Origin: an uncultured Gammaproteobacteria bacterium
GTDB lineage: Bacteria; Pseudomonadota; Gammaproteobacteria; Steroidobacterales; XN24
DNA length: 64,000 nucleotides
Direction of reading: 5' to 3'
Assembly: GCA_947259915.1 (NCBI GenBank)
Contig: CAMYOC010000002.1
Location: 98,730 to 162,729, forward strand
The position numbers and the translations under genes are program-made. Below, one piece after another: positions 35,521 through 43,921 of the stretch. The notes beneath the pieces were generated by a model. It was not told where the DNA came from and did no database searches. It worked only from the letters and a program-made list of their open reading frames with translations. Numbering within the stretch: position 1 is the stretch's first letter; the number at the start of each line of letters is the position of its first letter.

Positions 35521-35620
35521 CTATCTTTGCGAGCATCCGTTCTTGATGAGGGACCGAAAACTGCCGTCGCTGGTTGGCCGGCCAGAGCGCAATGGCCGCA
35601 GTGAATTCAGATTCCCTTTT

Positions 35621-35655
35621 GTCGCCACGGTATATTGGGGAACAATATCGGCGAC
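35621..35655. promoter_or_regulatory. Nested dyad upstream of the metal exporter gene
   Basis: ATATTG and CAATAT are 6-base perfect arms around GGGAA (35632-35648), nested in an outer pair GTCGCC and GGCGAC (35621-35655). It ends 20 bp before the GTG start of the CDF gene. It is placed as an operator for a metal sensor or as an mRNA hairpin near the ribosome site. Confidence 0.5.
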
Positions 35656-35674
35656 CCGGTTAACGGAGGCCCGC

Positions 35675-36313
35675 GTGAAATCCTGCTGTGAATCCGGTTG
35701 TGCCGCCGAGTCGCTGCGCGACAGCCAGCGCGGCACGCTCGTCAAGGTGCTGTGGATCAACGCGATCATGTTCGTGGCCATTGTCGCGGCCGCGATCTAT
35801 GGCAAGTCCACCGCCCTGCTCTCCGACAGCCTGGACAACCTGGGCGATGCGCTGACCTACGGCCTGAGCCTGTTCGCGATCTCCCAGGGTGCGGCCACCA
35901 AGGCGCGGGTCGCCGTGTTCAAGGGCGGACTCATCTTTCTCGCCGCCAGCATAGTCATCGCCCAGGTGATTCATCGCCTGCTCCACCCGGTGCTGCCGTC
36001 CTACGAAATCATGGGCGTGTTCAGCATCGCCGGACTGGTCGCGAATGGTCTGTGTCTGTTCCTGCTGTGGCGGCACCGCGAAGACGACATCAATATGAGT
36101 TCGGTCTACGAGTGTTCACGCAACGACATCGCGTCGAATCTGTCGGTGATTGTAGCGGCGGCCGGCGTATGGCTATTCAGCTCGGGCTGGCCCGACATCA
36201 TCGTCGGCACGCTGCTCGCGGTGATGCTTCTGCGTTCCTCGGCCCGTGTGATCAGGGGGGCGCTGGCCGAGTTGAGGCAGTCACGCCGATCGCTGACGCC
36301 GGACCCAAGCTAG
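35675..36313 (+). CDS. Cation diffusion facilitator (CDF) metal exporter
   Basis: The 212-residue protein has five to six transmembrane helices. The CDF metal-site motif is ALLSDSLDNLGDALTYGLSL (Asp-x3-Asp in helix 2), and HREDDINMSSVYECSRNDIASNL is the helix 5 equivalent with Asp. The N-terminus MKSCCESGC is Cys-rich and may bind metal. It is shorter than typical CDFs (about 300) because the cytoplasmic C-terminal domain is missing. The GTG at 35675 is chosen because GGAGG lies 6 bp upstream. It probably exports Zn2+, Co2+ or a similar metal. Confidence 0.88.
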   Translation: MKSCCESGCAAESLRDSQRGTLVKVLWINAIMFVAIVAAAIYGKSTALLSDSLDNLGDALTYGLSLFAISQGAATKARVAVFKGGLIFLAASIVIAQVIHRLLHPVLPSYEIMGVFSIAGLVANGLCLFLLWRHREDDINMSSVYECSRNDIASNLSVIVAAAGVWLFSSGWPDIIVGTLLAVMLLRSSARVIRGALAELRQSRRSLTPDPS

Positions 36314-36454
36314 TGGAGTCGGTTCGCTTGATCGCGGTTGGGGTACGACCTGTTGTCATGGAGCGCAGCCACGGACGCACGTTCCGCGCTGCCACAAGAG
36401 ACAGAGTCGAAACGAAATCATTTCTTGCTTGACACCGACGCCAGCAGGATGACC

Positions 36455-36526
36455 GTGCCGGTGTTCGGTTCTTTAGGTTAAAGGTGTTACGCAGGGGGAC
36501 AACCGAAGAAAACGAACGCGGGCACC
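36455..36526. repeat. 72-bp palindromic repeat, copy A
   Basis: Begins GTGCCGGTGTTCGGTT and ends AACGAACGCGGGCACC; the ends are inverted repeats. It lies between the convergent stops of the CDF and YeeE genes. Same length and ends as copies B (38684) and C (40962). Confidence 0.85.
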
Positions 36527-36569
36527 ATTCACGTTGCGGCAACAAGATTCAGTGGCGGCTCCGATCGAA

Positions 36570-37466
36570 TCAGCTTTTCGGCCGGCCCTTGTCCATCGTG
36601 CAAAAGTCGCCGCCACAGCTGACCGCCATGCTGGCCCCGGTCAGGCGGCCGAACAAAATCAGGGTCATGGCGATACCAGCCACCATCGCCAGATAGGCGA
36701 ACAGCGCGTGTAAGGACAGCGACGGCAGATCCTGCATGATCGCGCCGGACAACAACGCCAGGAACAACCAGATGGCGACTTCGCCGCTCGCTGACTGGAT
36801 TCCGGGTCGCTCGACAAACCCGTCTACGATCTGGCTGGAGTATGCCCAGCGGCCATGGATCGCATAGATCCCGCCGCTGCAGATACCGACGATCGCCGCG
36901 CCGGTGGACAATCGATAGCGACCCGCTGTCAGTCCCTGCCACAGGCCGTCGCCACGCAGGTTCGGAACGATAATCTTCACGATCTCCCTCAGGCCCCAAA
37001 GCCCCAGCGCGGCAAGCAGGACCAACCTCGCCCGCTCGCTGAGCCACGGCGTCGCAGGATCCGTAACGATGTCCATCCGCGACAACGCAGCGGCGCCAGC
37101 CAGTACGCCGAGCACAAAAGCCGGCAGGGTCAACGCCATGTGGATGTTGCCCTGAGCGATCTTCGAGATCGTGGAGAAACTGCAGCCGCCGTTGATCGCA
37201 GCACCGATGCCGAACACGAAGCCACCGATGAGCGCCATCTGGATGCCCGGGTGCGGCTTTGCCGGCCGCGCGAGATCCGGCATCCACAGCACCAGCAGGC
37301 CGTTGACCAGCAACACCCACAGGACCACCTTGGCGAAGCTCAGAAATACCCGGGCGGTCCGCGAGGACATCACCTCCGCCACCGCAGCCACGGTACAGAT
37401 GCTCGCCCGATAGGCGGAGAATCCCAGCACAAACGCGAGTACGGTGGAGAGCAATAGCAGCGTCAT
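36570..37466 (-). CDS. YeeE/YedE-family (TsuA-like) sulfur-compound transporter
   Basis: The 298-residue protein has about eight to nine transmembrane helices and the conserved cysteine motifs of the family: FSAYRASICTVAAV near the N-terminus, GAAINGGCSFSTISKIAQGN in the middle and SCGGDFCTM at the C-terminus. TsuA takes up thiosulfate through cysteine-relay sites. No TsuB/TusA partner gene is adjacent, so the transported compound is uncertain. ATG at 37466. Convergent with the CDF gene, with repeat copy A between them. Confidence 0.87.
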   Translation of the reverse strand: MTLLLLSTVLAFVLGFSAYRASICTVAAVAEVMSSRTARVFLSFAKVVLWVLLVNGLLVLWMPDLARPAKPHPGIQMALIGGFVFGIGAAINGGCSFSTISKIAQGNIHMALTLPAFVLGVLAGAAALSRMDIVTDPATPWLSERARLVLLAALGLWGLREIVKIIVPNLRGDGLWQGLTAGRYRLSTGAAIVGICSGGIYAIHGRWAYSSQIVDGFVERPGIQSASGEVAIWLFLALLSGAIMQDLPSLSLHALFAYLAMVAGIAMTLILFGRLTGASMAVSCGGDFCTMDKGRPKS

Positions 37467-37774
37467 AAAAGGCTCACTTCGGACCAGGCCGCATTCAAGG
37501 CCGGAGAATATACGAATTTCGTCACGCGTCGCCCGGCCAACAACGATCCCCGGGTCTTGGCTCAGCCAGGACGGATCACCGTGCCCGCGCTACGCAGTGG
37601 CGTTGCGGACACCGACCCCACCGGCTTGCGGCCGACCGGCATCCTTTCCCCACTGTCCTCATTGCGGCAAGGCGCTGTAGCCGGCAGCGCGCCGGCGAAT
37701 CGGAGTCAGGGGACAATTCTTGCTAGTCTGAGGAGAATTGATCTGTGCTGCCCTGTTGAGAGAAGAGAGCCACC
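37467..37774. other. Divergent intergenic region with one inverted repeat
   Basis: These 308 bp lie between the YeeE gene and the gene at 37775. CAATTCT (37714-37720) and AGAATTG (37734-37740) form a 7-base inverted repeat 35 bp upstream of the latter start and may be an operator. The 78-codon frame at 37444 has no gene-like features. Confidence 0.4.
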
Positions 37775-38659
37775 ATGGGAACGTCGAGCGTTGCGAGCCG
37801 GATTTTCGCGCTCAGCCTGATATTGGGGCTGGCAGTCTGCGCATGGATTTCTCCCATTGACCAGAAGGCAGGTGACAGTCTCGATGACGGTCTGGCCCGG
37901 GCATTTGTCACGTTCGCGACAGCGCGGGGACTCAACTCGGCCATCTCGGTAGCCCAGGGCACGGAAGTCACCGCCGGTGTCGGCATGAGCGCGACATTCA
38001 GCGTCGGCCAGGTCCTGGATCCGATCAACGATCTGGTCGAGCAATTTTCAGACCTGATGCTCCTGGCGACGGTGTCGTTCGGCGTCCAGCAGGTGCTGCT
38101 GGTGATGGGTCAGCACCCGGTCATCAAGATCCTGCTGACGGCGCTGCTGCTGGTCTGGGCCATATGGTGCCTGCGTGGTCGATCCTCACCACCGTGGCTG
38201 CACGGCTTGCTCACGCTTCTGCTGATGGCACGCTTCGCTATCCCTCTGGCGAGTCTGGGTACCGATGTGGTGTTCCGCCTGTTCCTCGAGCAGGAGTACG
38301 CGGCCAGTGAACTGGCGCTGAGTGACGCCGCGACGTCGATCCGGGACATGACGCCGGATCTGTCGCCGGCGCCTGACGATGAGGAGGCCGGCGCTCCAGG
38401 CGAGAAGGGTCGGTTGGAGCAGTACTGGGATCAGCTCAAAGGCGCGGCGCAGGGCCTGGACCTGACGGACAGATTCGAAACGCTCAAACGCAATGCCGGC
38501 GATACCGTAGACAACGTGGTCCGACTGATCGTGGTCTTTTTGCTGCAGACACTGGTCATCCCGCTGGCGATCCTGTGGGGGCTCTACGCCATCGCGAGGA
38601 CCGTCGTCAATTCGACCACCCGGGCCGCGATGCGGCGGCTCGATGACAGTGGGACCTGA
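37775..38659 (+). CDS. Membrane protein of unknown function
   Basis: The 294-residue protein has an N-terminal hydrophobic segment (IFALSLILGLAVCAWI), two helices in the middle (ILLTALLLVWAIWCL, WLHGLLTLLLMARFAIPL) and one near the C-terminus (LLQTLVIPLAILWGLYAIA). Between 185 and 245 is a charged loop with an acidic patch (PDDEEAGAPGEKG). I do not recognise the family. AGAGAG precedes the ATG. It appears monocistronic, followed by repeat copy B. Confidence 0.7.
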   Translation: MGTSSVASRIFALSLILGLAVCAWISPIDQKAGDSLDDGLARAFVTFATARGLNSAISVAQGTEVTAGVGMSATFSVGQVLDPINDLVEQFSDLMLLATVSFGVQQVLLVMGQHPVIKILLTALLLVWAIWCLRGRSSPPWLHGLLTLLLMARFAIPLASLGTDVVFRLFLEQEYAASELALSDAATSIRDMTPDLSPAPDDEEAGAPGEKGRLEQYWDQLKGAAQGLDLTDRFETLKRNAGDTVDNVVRLIVVFLLQTLVIPLAILWGLYAIARTVVNSTTRAAMRRLDDSGT

Positions 38660-38683
38660 ATCGAAGACGCGGCGCAGATGACC

Positions 38684-38755
38684 GTGCCGGTGTTCGGTCC
38701 CTCAGGTTAAAGGTGCTGCGCAGGCGGATAATCGATGAAAACGAACACCGGCACC
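38684..38755. repeat. 72-bp palindromic repeat, copy B
   Basis: Begins GTGCCGGTGTTCGG and ends CGAACACCGGCACC, a perfect 13-base terminal inverted repeat, and shares flanking bases (ATGACC before, ATTCACGT after) with copy A. It fills the gap after the membrane protein gene. Confidence 0.88.
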
Positions 38756-38780
38756 ATTCACGTGTTCCAATAAAAGGGCC

Positions 38781-39002
38781 ATGAGCTCGCTGAGATTCGA
38801 TGTCTTTGGCCGCGACCTTCTGCTGCTGCGATCTGAAAGCGGATGGGACGCGTTCTTCCCTGGCCCAGACGGGAAAAGGAGGCCGGCCAGGGAAATCATT
38901 GTGCCCGCCAGCGTCACCGAATCAGAACTCGAGCAATACCTCGGCGATCTGTGTCACGAATGGGCCACCGAGCAACATCCGGTAGTGAAAAGACGCGGCT
39001 GA
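38781..39002 (+). CDS. DUF7661-like small protein
   Basis: The 73-residue protein reads as a compact globular domain: RFDVFGRDLLLLRSESGWDA, then GKRRPAREIIVPASVTESEL and LGDLCHEWATEQHPVV. I recognise this pattern from short proteins in many Gammaproteobacteria (DUF7661, no known function). ATG with AAGGG upstream. Convergent with the TPR gene, 38 bp apart. Confidence 0.75.
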   Translation: MSSLRFDVFGRDLLLLRSESGWDAFFPGPDGKRRPAREIIVPASVTESELEQYLGDLCHEWATEQHPVVKRRG

Positions 39003-39040
39003 CGGCCGACTGTCCCAGCATCTATCTCGCGTTTCTGGCC

Positions 39041-39613
39041 CTACGGGAGGTTGTCGAGCATTTGCATTGCGGACTGCCCGACCTCGTTGTCAGCACCCAT
39101 CTCGACCGCAGTGGTCAGCGCCGAGCGTGCTTCCTCAATATTGCCAAGTCGGGTGTTGACGAATCCCAGCGTCAGCCAGATTCTTTGGTACAGAGGGTCC
39201 GTAGCGATGCCCTCGTTCAGGATATTCAGAGCCTCGTCGGACCTGCCGAGATAAAATAGCGTGATACCAAGATTGTTATAGGTATTCACATTCGGGCCAA
39301 ACGTAAGCAGCCGCTCGTAGGTCTCCGCCGCCTGCTCATATTGCTTGTTGTTGAAAAACTCATCGCCGATCCGGCCCAGCTGCGCCGGGTCTGTCACCGC
39401 CGACACATCGACAGCCGGGGACCCAAACTGCCCGGACGCCGTGCCCGCGATGGAGTCACGCCATACCGGTAGGGATGGGCGTGCTGCGCCAGGGCCCGCT
39501 GTGTTCGCACCTGCTTCATCAAGATAGTGATGGCGCGTGGCGGCGAATACAGCCAGCCCGAAAGCCACCTGAAATACAGTCATCGAGATCCAGAATTTGG
39601 CGGTGCGATTCAT
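39041..39613 (-). CDS. Membrane-anchored TPR protein
   Basis: The 190-residue protein has one N-terminal transmembrane helix (FWISMTVFQVAFGLAVFAA), a low-complexity linker, then about three TPR units (DEFFNNKQYEQAAETYERLL, NNLGITLFYLGRSDEALNIL, LTLGFVNTRLGNIEEARSAL). It is probably a periplasmic scaffold. Divergent from the AI-2E transporter gene with a 242-bp gap. Confidence 0.85.
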   Translation of the reverse strand: MNRTAKFWISMTVFQVAFGLAVFAATRHHYLDEAGANTAGPGAARPSLPVWRDSIAGTASGQFGSPAVDVSAVTDPAQLGRIGDEFFNNKQYEQAAETYERLLTFGPNVNTYNNLGITLFYLGRSDEALNILNEGIATDPLYQRIWLTLGFVNTRLGNIEEARSALTTAVEMGADNEVGQSAMQMLDNLP

Positions 39614-39855
39614 GACAATTGCTCGTGATCTTGTGTCCAGGATGGTGAATTGTACAGGTTCACCGCTCTGAGAATGCCCAGGCGGCCGGCGCGGGTCCGG
39701 ACCTGATAGCAGGGTCGGTTATTGGGACTCATAGCTCGAAGTGCCTTAAGATGCGCTCCATGACATCGGCATCGACAAGCCATACATGGGTGCGCAGGGT
39801 GGCATTACTGTGGCGCAGCCAGTCGGGTGGGGTTTAACCAGGGGAGAAATTGGTC

Positions 39856-40956
39856 ATGGGTGATTCAGTCGCGTCTACTGACGACAAGCTGTTCAACCGC
39901 AAGGTGATCGAGTCGTCCATACGCGTCGCTCTCATCTTCCTGCTGGTGCTGTGGTGTTTCAACATTGTCCGGCCGTTTGTTCTCCTGACTCTCTGGGCCG
40001 CCATCCTCGCAGTAGCCGTATTTCCTCTGTTCGAAAAGCTCCAGGCCGTGCTCGGCGGCCGGCAGAAACTCGCTGCCACCCTGATGACGCTGATCGCCGT
40101 GGCTATCCTGGTCATACCCACTGTCATGTTGTCGGAATCCGCCATAGAGAATTCGCAGCTGCTGGCAGAGCAGATGAAGGCGGGCACGCTCCACATCCCG
40201 CCGCCGCCCGAAAGTGTCAAAGAATGGCCGCTGATCGGCAAGAAGCTGCATGGCGCGTGGGACCTGGCATCAACCAACCTGAGCGCCGCACTCAGCAATT
40301 ACTCGGATCAGCTGAAAGACCTTGCAAAGTGGGTCCTGTCGGCCGCGGCCAGCGCCGGCATCACGGTCCTGCAGTTTATCGTCTCCATCATCATCGCGGG
40401 GACGTTGCTGGTCTACGCAAAAAGCGGCGCTGACGCGGTCGACAAGATATCCAGGCGGCTGATGGGAGGAAAGCTCGGACGAGAATTTGGCAGCATGGCG
40501 GGCGCGACGATCCGTAGCGTCGCCCAGGGCGTGCTCGGCGTGGCCATTATCCAGGCCGTGCTTGCGGGCATGGGCATGCTGATCGTCGGGGTGCCCTATG
40601 CCGGCCTCTGGTCGCTGCTGGTCTTGTTCCTGGCTATCGTACAAATACCGACCATCATCGTCCTGGGCCCGGTCATCGTCTATGTCTTCACCATCACCAG
40701 CACCGTGCCCGCCGTCCTGTTCATGATCTGGAGCCTGCTGGTCGGGGTGAGTGATTCCTTCCTCAAGCCCTTGTTGCTTGGTCGCGGCCTGGAGACGCCG
40801 ATGCTGGTCATCCTGCTCGGCGCAATCGGCGGCATGATCCTGTCGGGCATCATCGGACTATTTGTCGGTGCTGTAGTCCTGGCCGTCGGCTATGAGCTGT
40901 TCTTGATTTGGCTGAATGAAGATGCCGAACCCGAGGCCAGTCCTCAAGGAAAATGA
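39856..40956 (+). CDS. AI-2E-family transporter
   Basis: The 366-residue protein shows the family pattern of about eight transmembrane helices with a soluble segment after helix 2-3 (SAIENSQLLAEQMKAG) and the C-terminal core GVPYAGLWSLLVLFLAIVQIP and DSFLKPLLLGRGLETPML. Members include TqsA (AI-2 export) and Na+/H+ antiporters; the substrate is not predictable. A TTG two codons earlier is possible; the ATG at 39856 has GGGGAG nine bases upstream. Followed by repeat copy C. Confidence 0.9.
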   Translation: MGDSVASTDDKLFNRKVIESSIRVALIFLLVLWCFNIVRPFVLLTLWAAILAVAVFPLFEKLQAVLGGRQKLAATLMTLIAVAILVIPTVMLSESAIENSQLLAEQMKAGTLHIPPPPESVKEWPLIGKKLHGAWDLASTNLSAALSNYSDQLKDLAKWVLSAAASAGITVLQFIVSIIIAGTLLVYAKSGADAVDKISRRLMGGKLGREFGSMAGATIRSVAQGVLGVAIIQAVLAGMGMLIVGVPYAGLWSLLVLFLAIVQIPTIIVLGPVIVYVFTITSTVPAVLFMIWSLLVGVSDSFLKPLLLGRGLETPMLVILLGAIGGMILSGIIGLFVGAVVLAVGYELFLIWLNEDAEPEASPQGK

Positions 40957-40961
40957 TGTCG

Positions 40962-41033
40962 GTGCCGGTGTTGGGTTTCTAAGGTTTCACGGGTTTCGCG
41001 GGCGAAAAACCGAAGAAAACGAACACAGGCACC
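40962..41033. repeat. 72-bp palindromic repeat, copy C
   Basis: Begins GTGCCGGTGTTGGGTTTCT and ends GAAAACGAACACAGGCACC; arms match with one mismatch each. The centre TTTCGCGGGCGAAA is a small hairpin of its own. It starts 5 bp after the AI-2E gene stop. Confidence 0.88.
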
Positions 41034-41157
41034 ACCAGCTCGCCACGGATTTTCTTCACGGTACTTTGAACTCCTGACTTTCTCAGAGTCCAAAAATATA
41101 TATGGCTGCCGCGGCCGTTATGGCCCGGTTTCCGCCAAACCCGCAAGCGAGACCTAC

Positions 41158-41658
41158 ATGCGAAAACGAATGCACCGCATATCTCGGGCGTGGACTATCC
41201 TCGCCGTTCTGGTGGCGGGGTGTACCGCCATGCCGGTGGAGAACATCAGGGAGACCAACGCATCGAATATCAGGAAGCTCGAGCCCGGCATGAGCAGACA
41301 ACAAGTCGCCGACATCATGGGCACGGGCACCTCACAGGCGCGGGAGGGCATTTATCTCGAGCAACGTCTGATGGGATATGTCGATCTGACCGTTTCGAAC
41401 CCGTATCGCACAGAGACGATGGCAGTCGGTGGCGACAGTTTTGAGATCCTCTACTACTACGCGAAGACCGGCGGCATGCGCATGGGCTACTGGGACACGC
41501 AATTCGACGAAGGGACCGTGCCGGACCGGTTTCTGACGCCCGTCGTGCTGAAGAACGGCAAGCTCGTCGGTTTGGGTGCGGAAGTCCTGGTCAGACAGGG
41601 CCTGATCGAAGCGCCCCGATTCCCGGACCAGGACGGCTGGATTCTGGTTGGGAGCTGA
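41158..41658 (+). CDS. BamE/DUF3192-like lipoprotein
   Basis: The 166-residue protein has a signal ending LVAGC (lipobox), then a SmpA/BamE-like domain: SNIRKLEPGMSRQQVADIMG is the typical LxxGMxxxQV motif, followed by strands (EILYYYAKTGG, TPVVLKNGKLVGLG). This fits outer-membrane-associated lipoproteins; it is not the main BamE by context. ATG at 41158. Its TGA stop is followed, in the same frame, by a truncated copy of the 42064 gene's C-terminal part. Confidence 0.8.
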   Translation: MRKRMHRISRAWTILAVLVAGCTAMPVENIRETNASNIRKLEPGMSRQQVADIMGTGTSQAREGIYLEQRLMGYVDLTVSNPYRTETMAVGGDSFEILYYYAKTGGMRMGYWDTQFDEGTVPDRFLTPVVLKNGKLVGLGAEVLVRQGLIEAPRFPDQDGWILVGS

Positions 41659-41661
41659 CGC

Positions 41662-41802
41662 TATCCGGCCGACGGTCCTGCTGGCAACTTCGCGTTTGCC
41701 ATCCTCGTGCCTGGCGACATCAATCCCAAGGCAGTGACGGTGCCGGCCGAATATCCCGCCTCGCTGTCCGGCGACACCCCAATGAAGATCGATAAGAAAT
41801 AA
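41662..41802 (+). pseudogene. Truncated copy of the C-terminal domain of the gene at 42064
   Basis: Forty-six codons read ADGPAGNFAFAILVPGDINP then KAVTVPAEYPASLSGDTPMK and a stop, nearly the same as the 42064 protein (DGPTGNLKFTIRVPGDISP, KAVTVPADYLASLPDDTPVK). DNA identity is also high (GGCAGTGACGGTGCCGG shared). There is no start codon, and it begins right after the stop of the BamE-like gene in the same frame. It is a remnant of a duplication. Confidence 0.85.
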
Positions 41803-41917
41803 GGGCCTCAGCCCTGTTTCGCGCGATTACCCCTCGTCCGACCGCCCCCAGACCGAAGGATTTTTTCAGCCCAACCGTCTTAGCTTAGTGAGGGCAGACA
41901 CCCTGCGTATTCCGGGA

Positions 41918-41996
41918 GCGGTCCGATTTTTTTGGTTTTCTATCTGCGACGCGGGCAAATAAGCAAAGAAACCGAACACTGGCACTGTTCACCTGG
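41918..41996. repeat. Palindromic repeat, degenerate copy D
   Basis: The right half (AGCAAAGAAACCGAACACTGGCACTGTTCAC) is split as AAAGAAACCGAACACTGGCA plus CTGTTCAC and matches the right arm of copies A-C and E; the left arm is decayed (CCGATTTTTTTGGTTTTC). It lies between the remnant at 41662 and the gene at 42064. Confidence 0.6.
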
Positions 41997-42063
41997 GATC
42001 GGGCGTTCCCGCCCCGTCCGTTGGGCGGGAAGCGATTTATTTGACTGGTAGGAGGGACATGTT

Positions 42064-42918
42064 GTGGTAACAAAACGTTCAACATTGAGGATCCCATGGG
42101 CGATGGCGGGTGCCGCGCTGATCGGGTTGGCGGTCCCCATGGCCGCGTCCGCGACCGAGCCATGCGGCGACTTTGGCGAGTGTAAAGTGCTGATTGAAAT
42201 CAATTCTTCGGATGGCGACATCGGTTTCCATTTCCTTATGGACGGCGACGATTTGAATTCGGCGCGGCTGCGTGATCCGGACGGCACCAAGGTGTTCGAA
42301 GACCAGGCCAAGGGCCCGCTCACGGAACAGAAGCTGACCGAGACCTTTGCCGAGAGCGCCGAGCCGCTTTGCTGGGCCGATCCGGACGCGGATCCCGAAG
42401 ACCTGGAGGACATCGTCACGCTGGAGGAATTCCTCGATCGGTGGCTGTACGGCACCTATGTCTTCACCGGCAATTCCGATGGTGGCGAGAAATCCGAAGG
42501 CGAGACCGAACTCACCTATCATCTCCCCGCTGCACCGCAGGATGTAGATTTCGACGGCAGCATGATCACCTGGGAAGACGGGGATGATCTCGGCAACTGT
42601 GCGTCGGCAATAGAGTTGACTCAGCTCGTCATCGCTGAGGTGCTCCCGATCCATCCCGAGGACGTCCTGGTTGAAACCTATGAGGTGGTTCTCGAGCCCG
42701 ACGTCGACGGTCCGACCGGGAACCTGAAGTTCACCATCCGCGTGCCCGGCGACATTAGTCCCAAGGCAGTGACGGTGCCGGCTGATTATCTCGCCTCGCT
42801 GCCCGACGACACTCCCGTGAAGATCGAAGTGGGCGCGATCGGCGGCGAAGACAACGCGACGTTTACTGAGGTCGACGGCTTCTGCGTCAACGAAGTCGAG
42901 GGATGTGAGGAGGAGTAG
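42064..42918 (+). CDS. Secreted acidic protein of unknown function
   Basis: The 284-residue protein has a signal peptide (AMAGAALIGLAVPMAASA) and a strongly acidic mature part with five cysteines, two in CGDFGEC near the start and two in CVNEVEGC at the end, likely disulfides. The C-terminal 80 residues look like a beta-sandwich (LKFTIRVPGDISPKAVTVPA); a decayed copy of this part lies at 41662. The GTG start at 42064 has GGAGGG 7 bp upstream; the nearby ATG is out of frame. No family recognised. Confidence 0.72.
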   Translation: MVTKRSTLRIPWAMAGAALIGLAVPMAASATEPCGDFGECKVLIEINSSDGDIGFHFLMDGDDLNSARLRDPDGTKVFEDQAKGPLTEQKLTETFAESAEPLCWADPDADPEDLEDIVTLEEFLDRWLYGTYVFTGNSDGGEKSEGETELTYHLPAAPQDVDFDGSMITWEDGDDLGNCASAIELTQLVIAEVLPIHPEDVLVETYEVVLEPDVDGPTGNLKFTIRVPGDISPKAVTVPADYLASLPDDTPVKIEVGAIGGEDNATFTEVDGFCVNEVEGCEEE

Positions 42919-42934
42919 GCAGAAAAAAATGGGG

Positions 42935-42976
42935 TCAGAGAGATACGTTTCCCTGTTAGAGGAAATTACTCTCTGA
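42935..42976. repeat. Imperfect hairpin of the GGGGTCAGAG type
   Basis: TCAGAGAG and CTCTCTGA pair perfectly, with an inner TTTCC/GGAAA pair. It is preceded by AAAAAAATGGGG. The same GGGGTCAGAG half recurs at 44206. It spans the stop of the minus-strand gene at 42956. Confidence 0.6.
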
Positions 42977-43423
42977 AGGCGGTTCGGTGCCCGGATCTTC
43001 TCCCTGCTCCTCCCCGGTGGCGGGGCACTCTATCGGGCACTCGGTGCTGACCCAGAGCGTCCCGCTACCCGCCGGCAGACCATCAGCTTTGCCACCAGAC
43101 TTGTCGCTGCCCGATTTCACATGGACGGCCTCGACCGTAGCGCCGGGACAGGAGAAGAAGCCGACGTATGGGTCGACCAGGTCTTCGAGATCGTCATACT
43201 TGATGTAATAGGACGACTCGCCGTCAGTGCACTGGACGACCACGTTGGACAATTCCTTGCTCGAGCACGCACGGACGGTAGATTCGTCCTCCAGACACGC
43301 CACAACGTCGGCCACGCTCTTCTGGTTCGGCGCGGCTGACGCGGTCGCGGACAGTACCAGCATCAGGCCACAGAGGCCGGCAGCGCCCAACCCGGCACCG
43401 ATATTCTTGCTTAAGTTGATCAT
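42956..43423 (-). CDS. Small secreted Cys-containing protein of unknown function
   Basis: The 155-residue protein has a signal peptide (LGAAGLCGLMLVLSATASAA) and six cysteines in the mature part (VVACLED, VRACSSKE, VVQCTDG, FFSCPGA, STECPIECPA), so it is probably disulfide-bonded outside the cytoplasm. The C-terminus is Pro/Glu-rich. AGGGAG precedes the ATG. Its 3' end overlaps a palindromic element. Convergent with the acidic secreted protein. No family recognised. Confidence 0.65.
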   Translation of the reverse strand: MINLSKNIGAGLGAAGLCGLMLVLSATASAAPNQKSVADVVACLEDESTVRACSSKELSNVVVQCTDGESSYYIKYDDLEDLVDPYVGFFSCPGATVEAVHVKSGSDKSGGKADGLPAGSGTLWVSTECPIECPATGEEQGEDPGTEPPSESNFL

Positions 43424-43770
43424 GATGACTCCCTAGTTCAAACGAACCACTCACGCTATTAGTCGTGAGCCCGTGGACGCGGACCACCGGGGGAAGCTGC
43501 GACGAGAGGAGATACGGGAAGCGCCGAAGGCGCTCCGCGAGCATCGGATCGGACTTAATCTCATCACTGGCGACCCCGCTGTCATGGACGATTGCCGTCT
43601 GTAGACCGGTAGCTTTGCGTCCCCACCTTTCGATGGGTTTGCCTTTATCAGCGTCTTCACTGTGTGACGGTTGCGGGTGTGATTCAACACCCATTTGACA
43701 GAATGCAGCCGCGGGCGGAAACCGGGGTCAGCATTGGTTTTGCTCTAAATCATGAGAAACCGCTCTCTGA
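43424..43770. other. Intergenic region upstream of the small secreted protein
   Basis: These 347 bp include the promoter side of the 42956 gene. The frame 43224-43694 on the minus strand runs antisense to a real gene and lacks gene-like features. GGGGTCAGC at 43725 resembles the half-element at 44206. Confidence 0.4.
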
Positions 43771-43920
43771 GCTTTGTTTTTCCTGGACCTGACTGAGGCG
43801 ACACAGATCGAGTACACCCGCGAAATACCGTTTATCGCCAGCGCCAAGGACAAGCAAGGCAAACACGAGACCCTGGGCATGGTGCGCGCCTGGGCGGAGC
43901 TGGACAACATCGCGGTCTGA
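43771..43920 (+). pseudogene. Fragment of a Pat/YfiQ-type acetyltransferase GNAT domain
   Basis: The frame reads LDLTEATQIEYTREIPFIAS, AKDKQGKHETLGMVRAW and LDNIAV then stop. This matches the intact gene at 22703 in its GNAT domain (LELAQATQIDYSREMAFIAS, GKPVTLGVVRAW, PDNVSAEF). There is no start codon and a TGA lies just upstream. It is a remnant of a second, lost Pat-like gene or a copied piece. Confidence 0.85.
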
Positions 43921-43921
43921 T

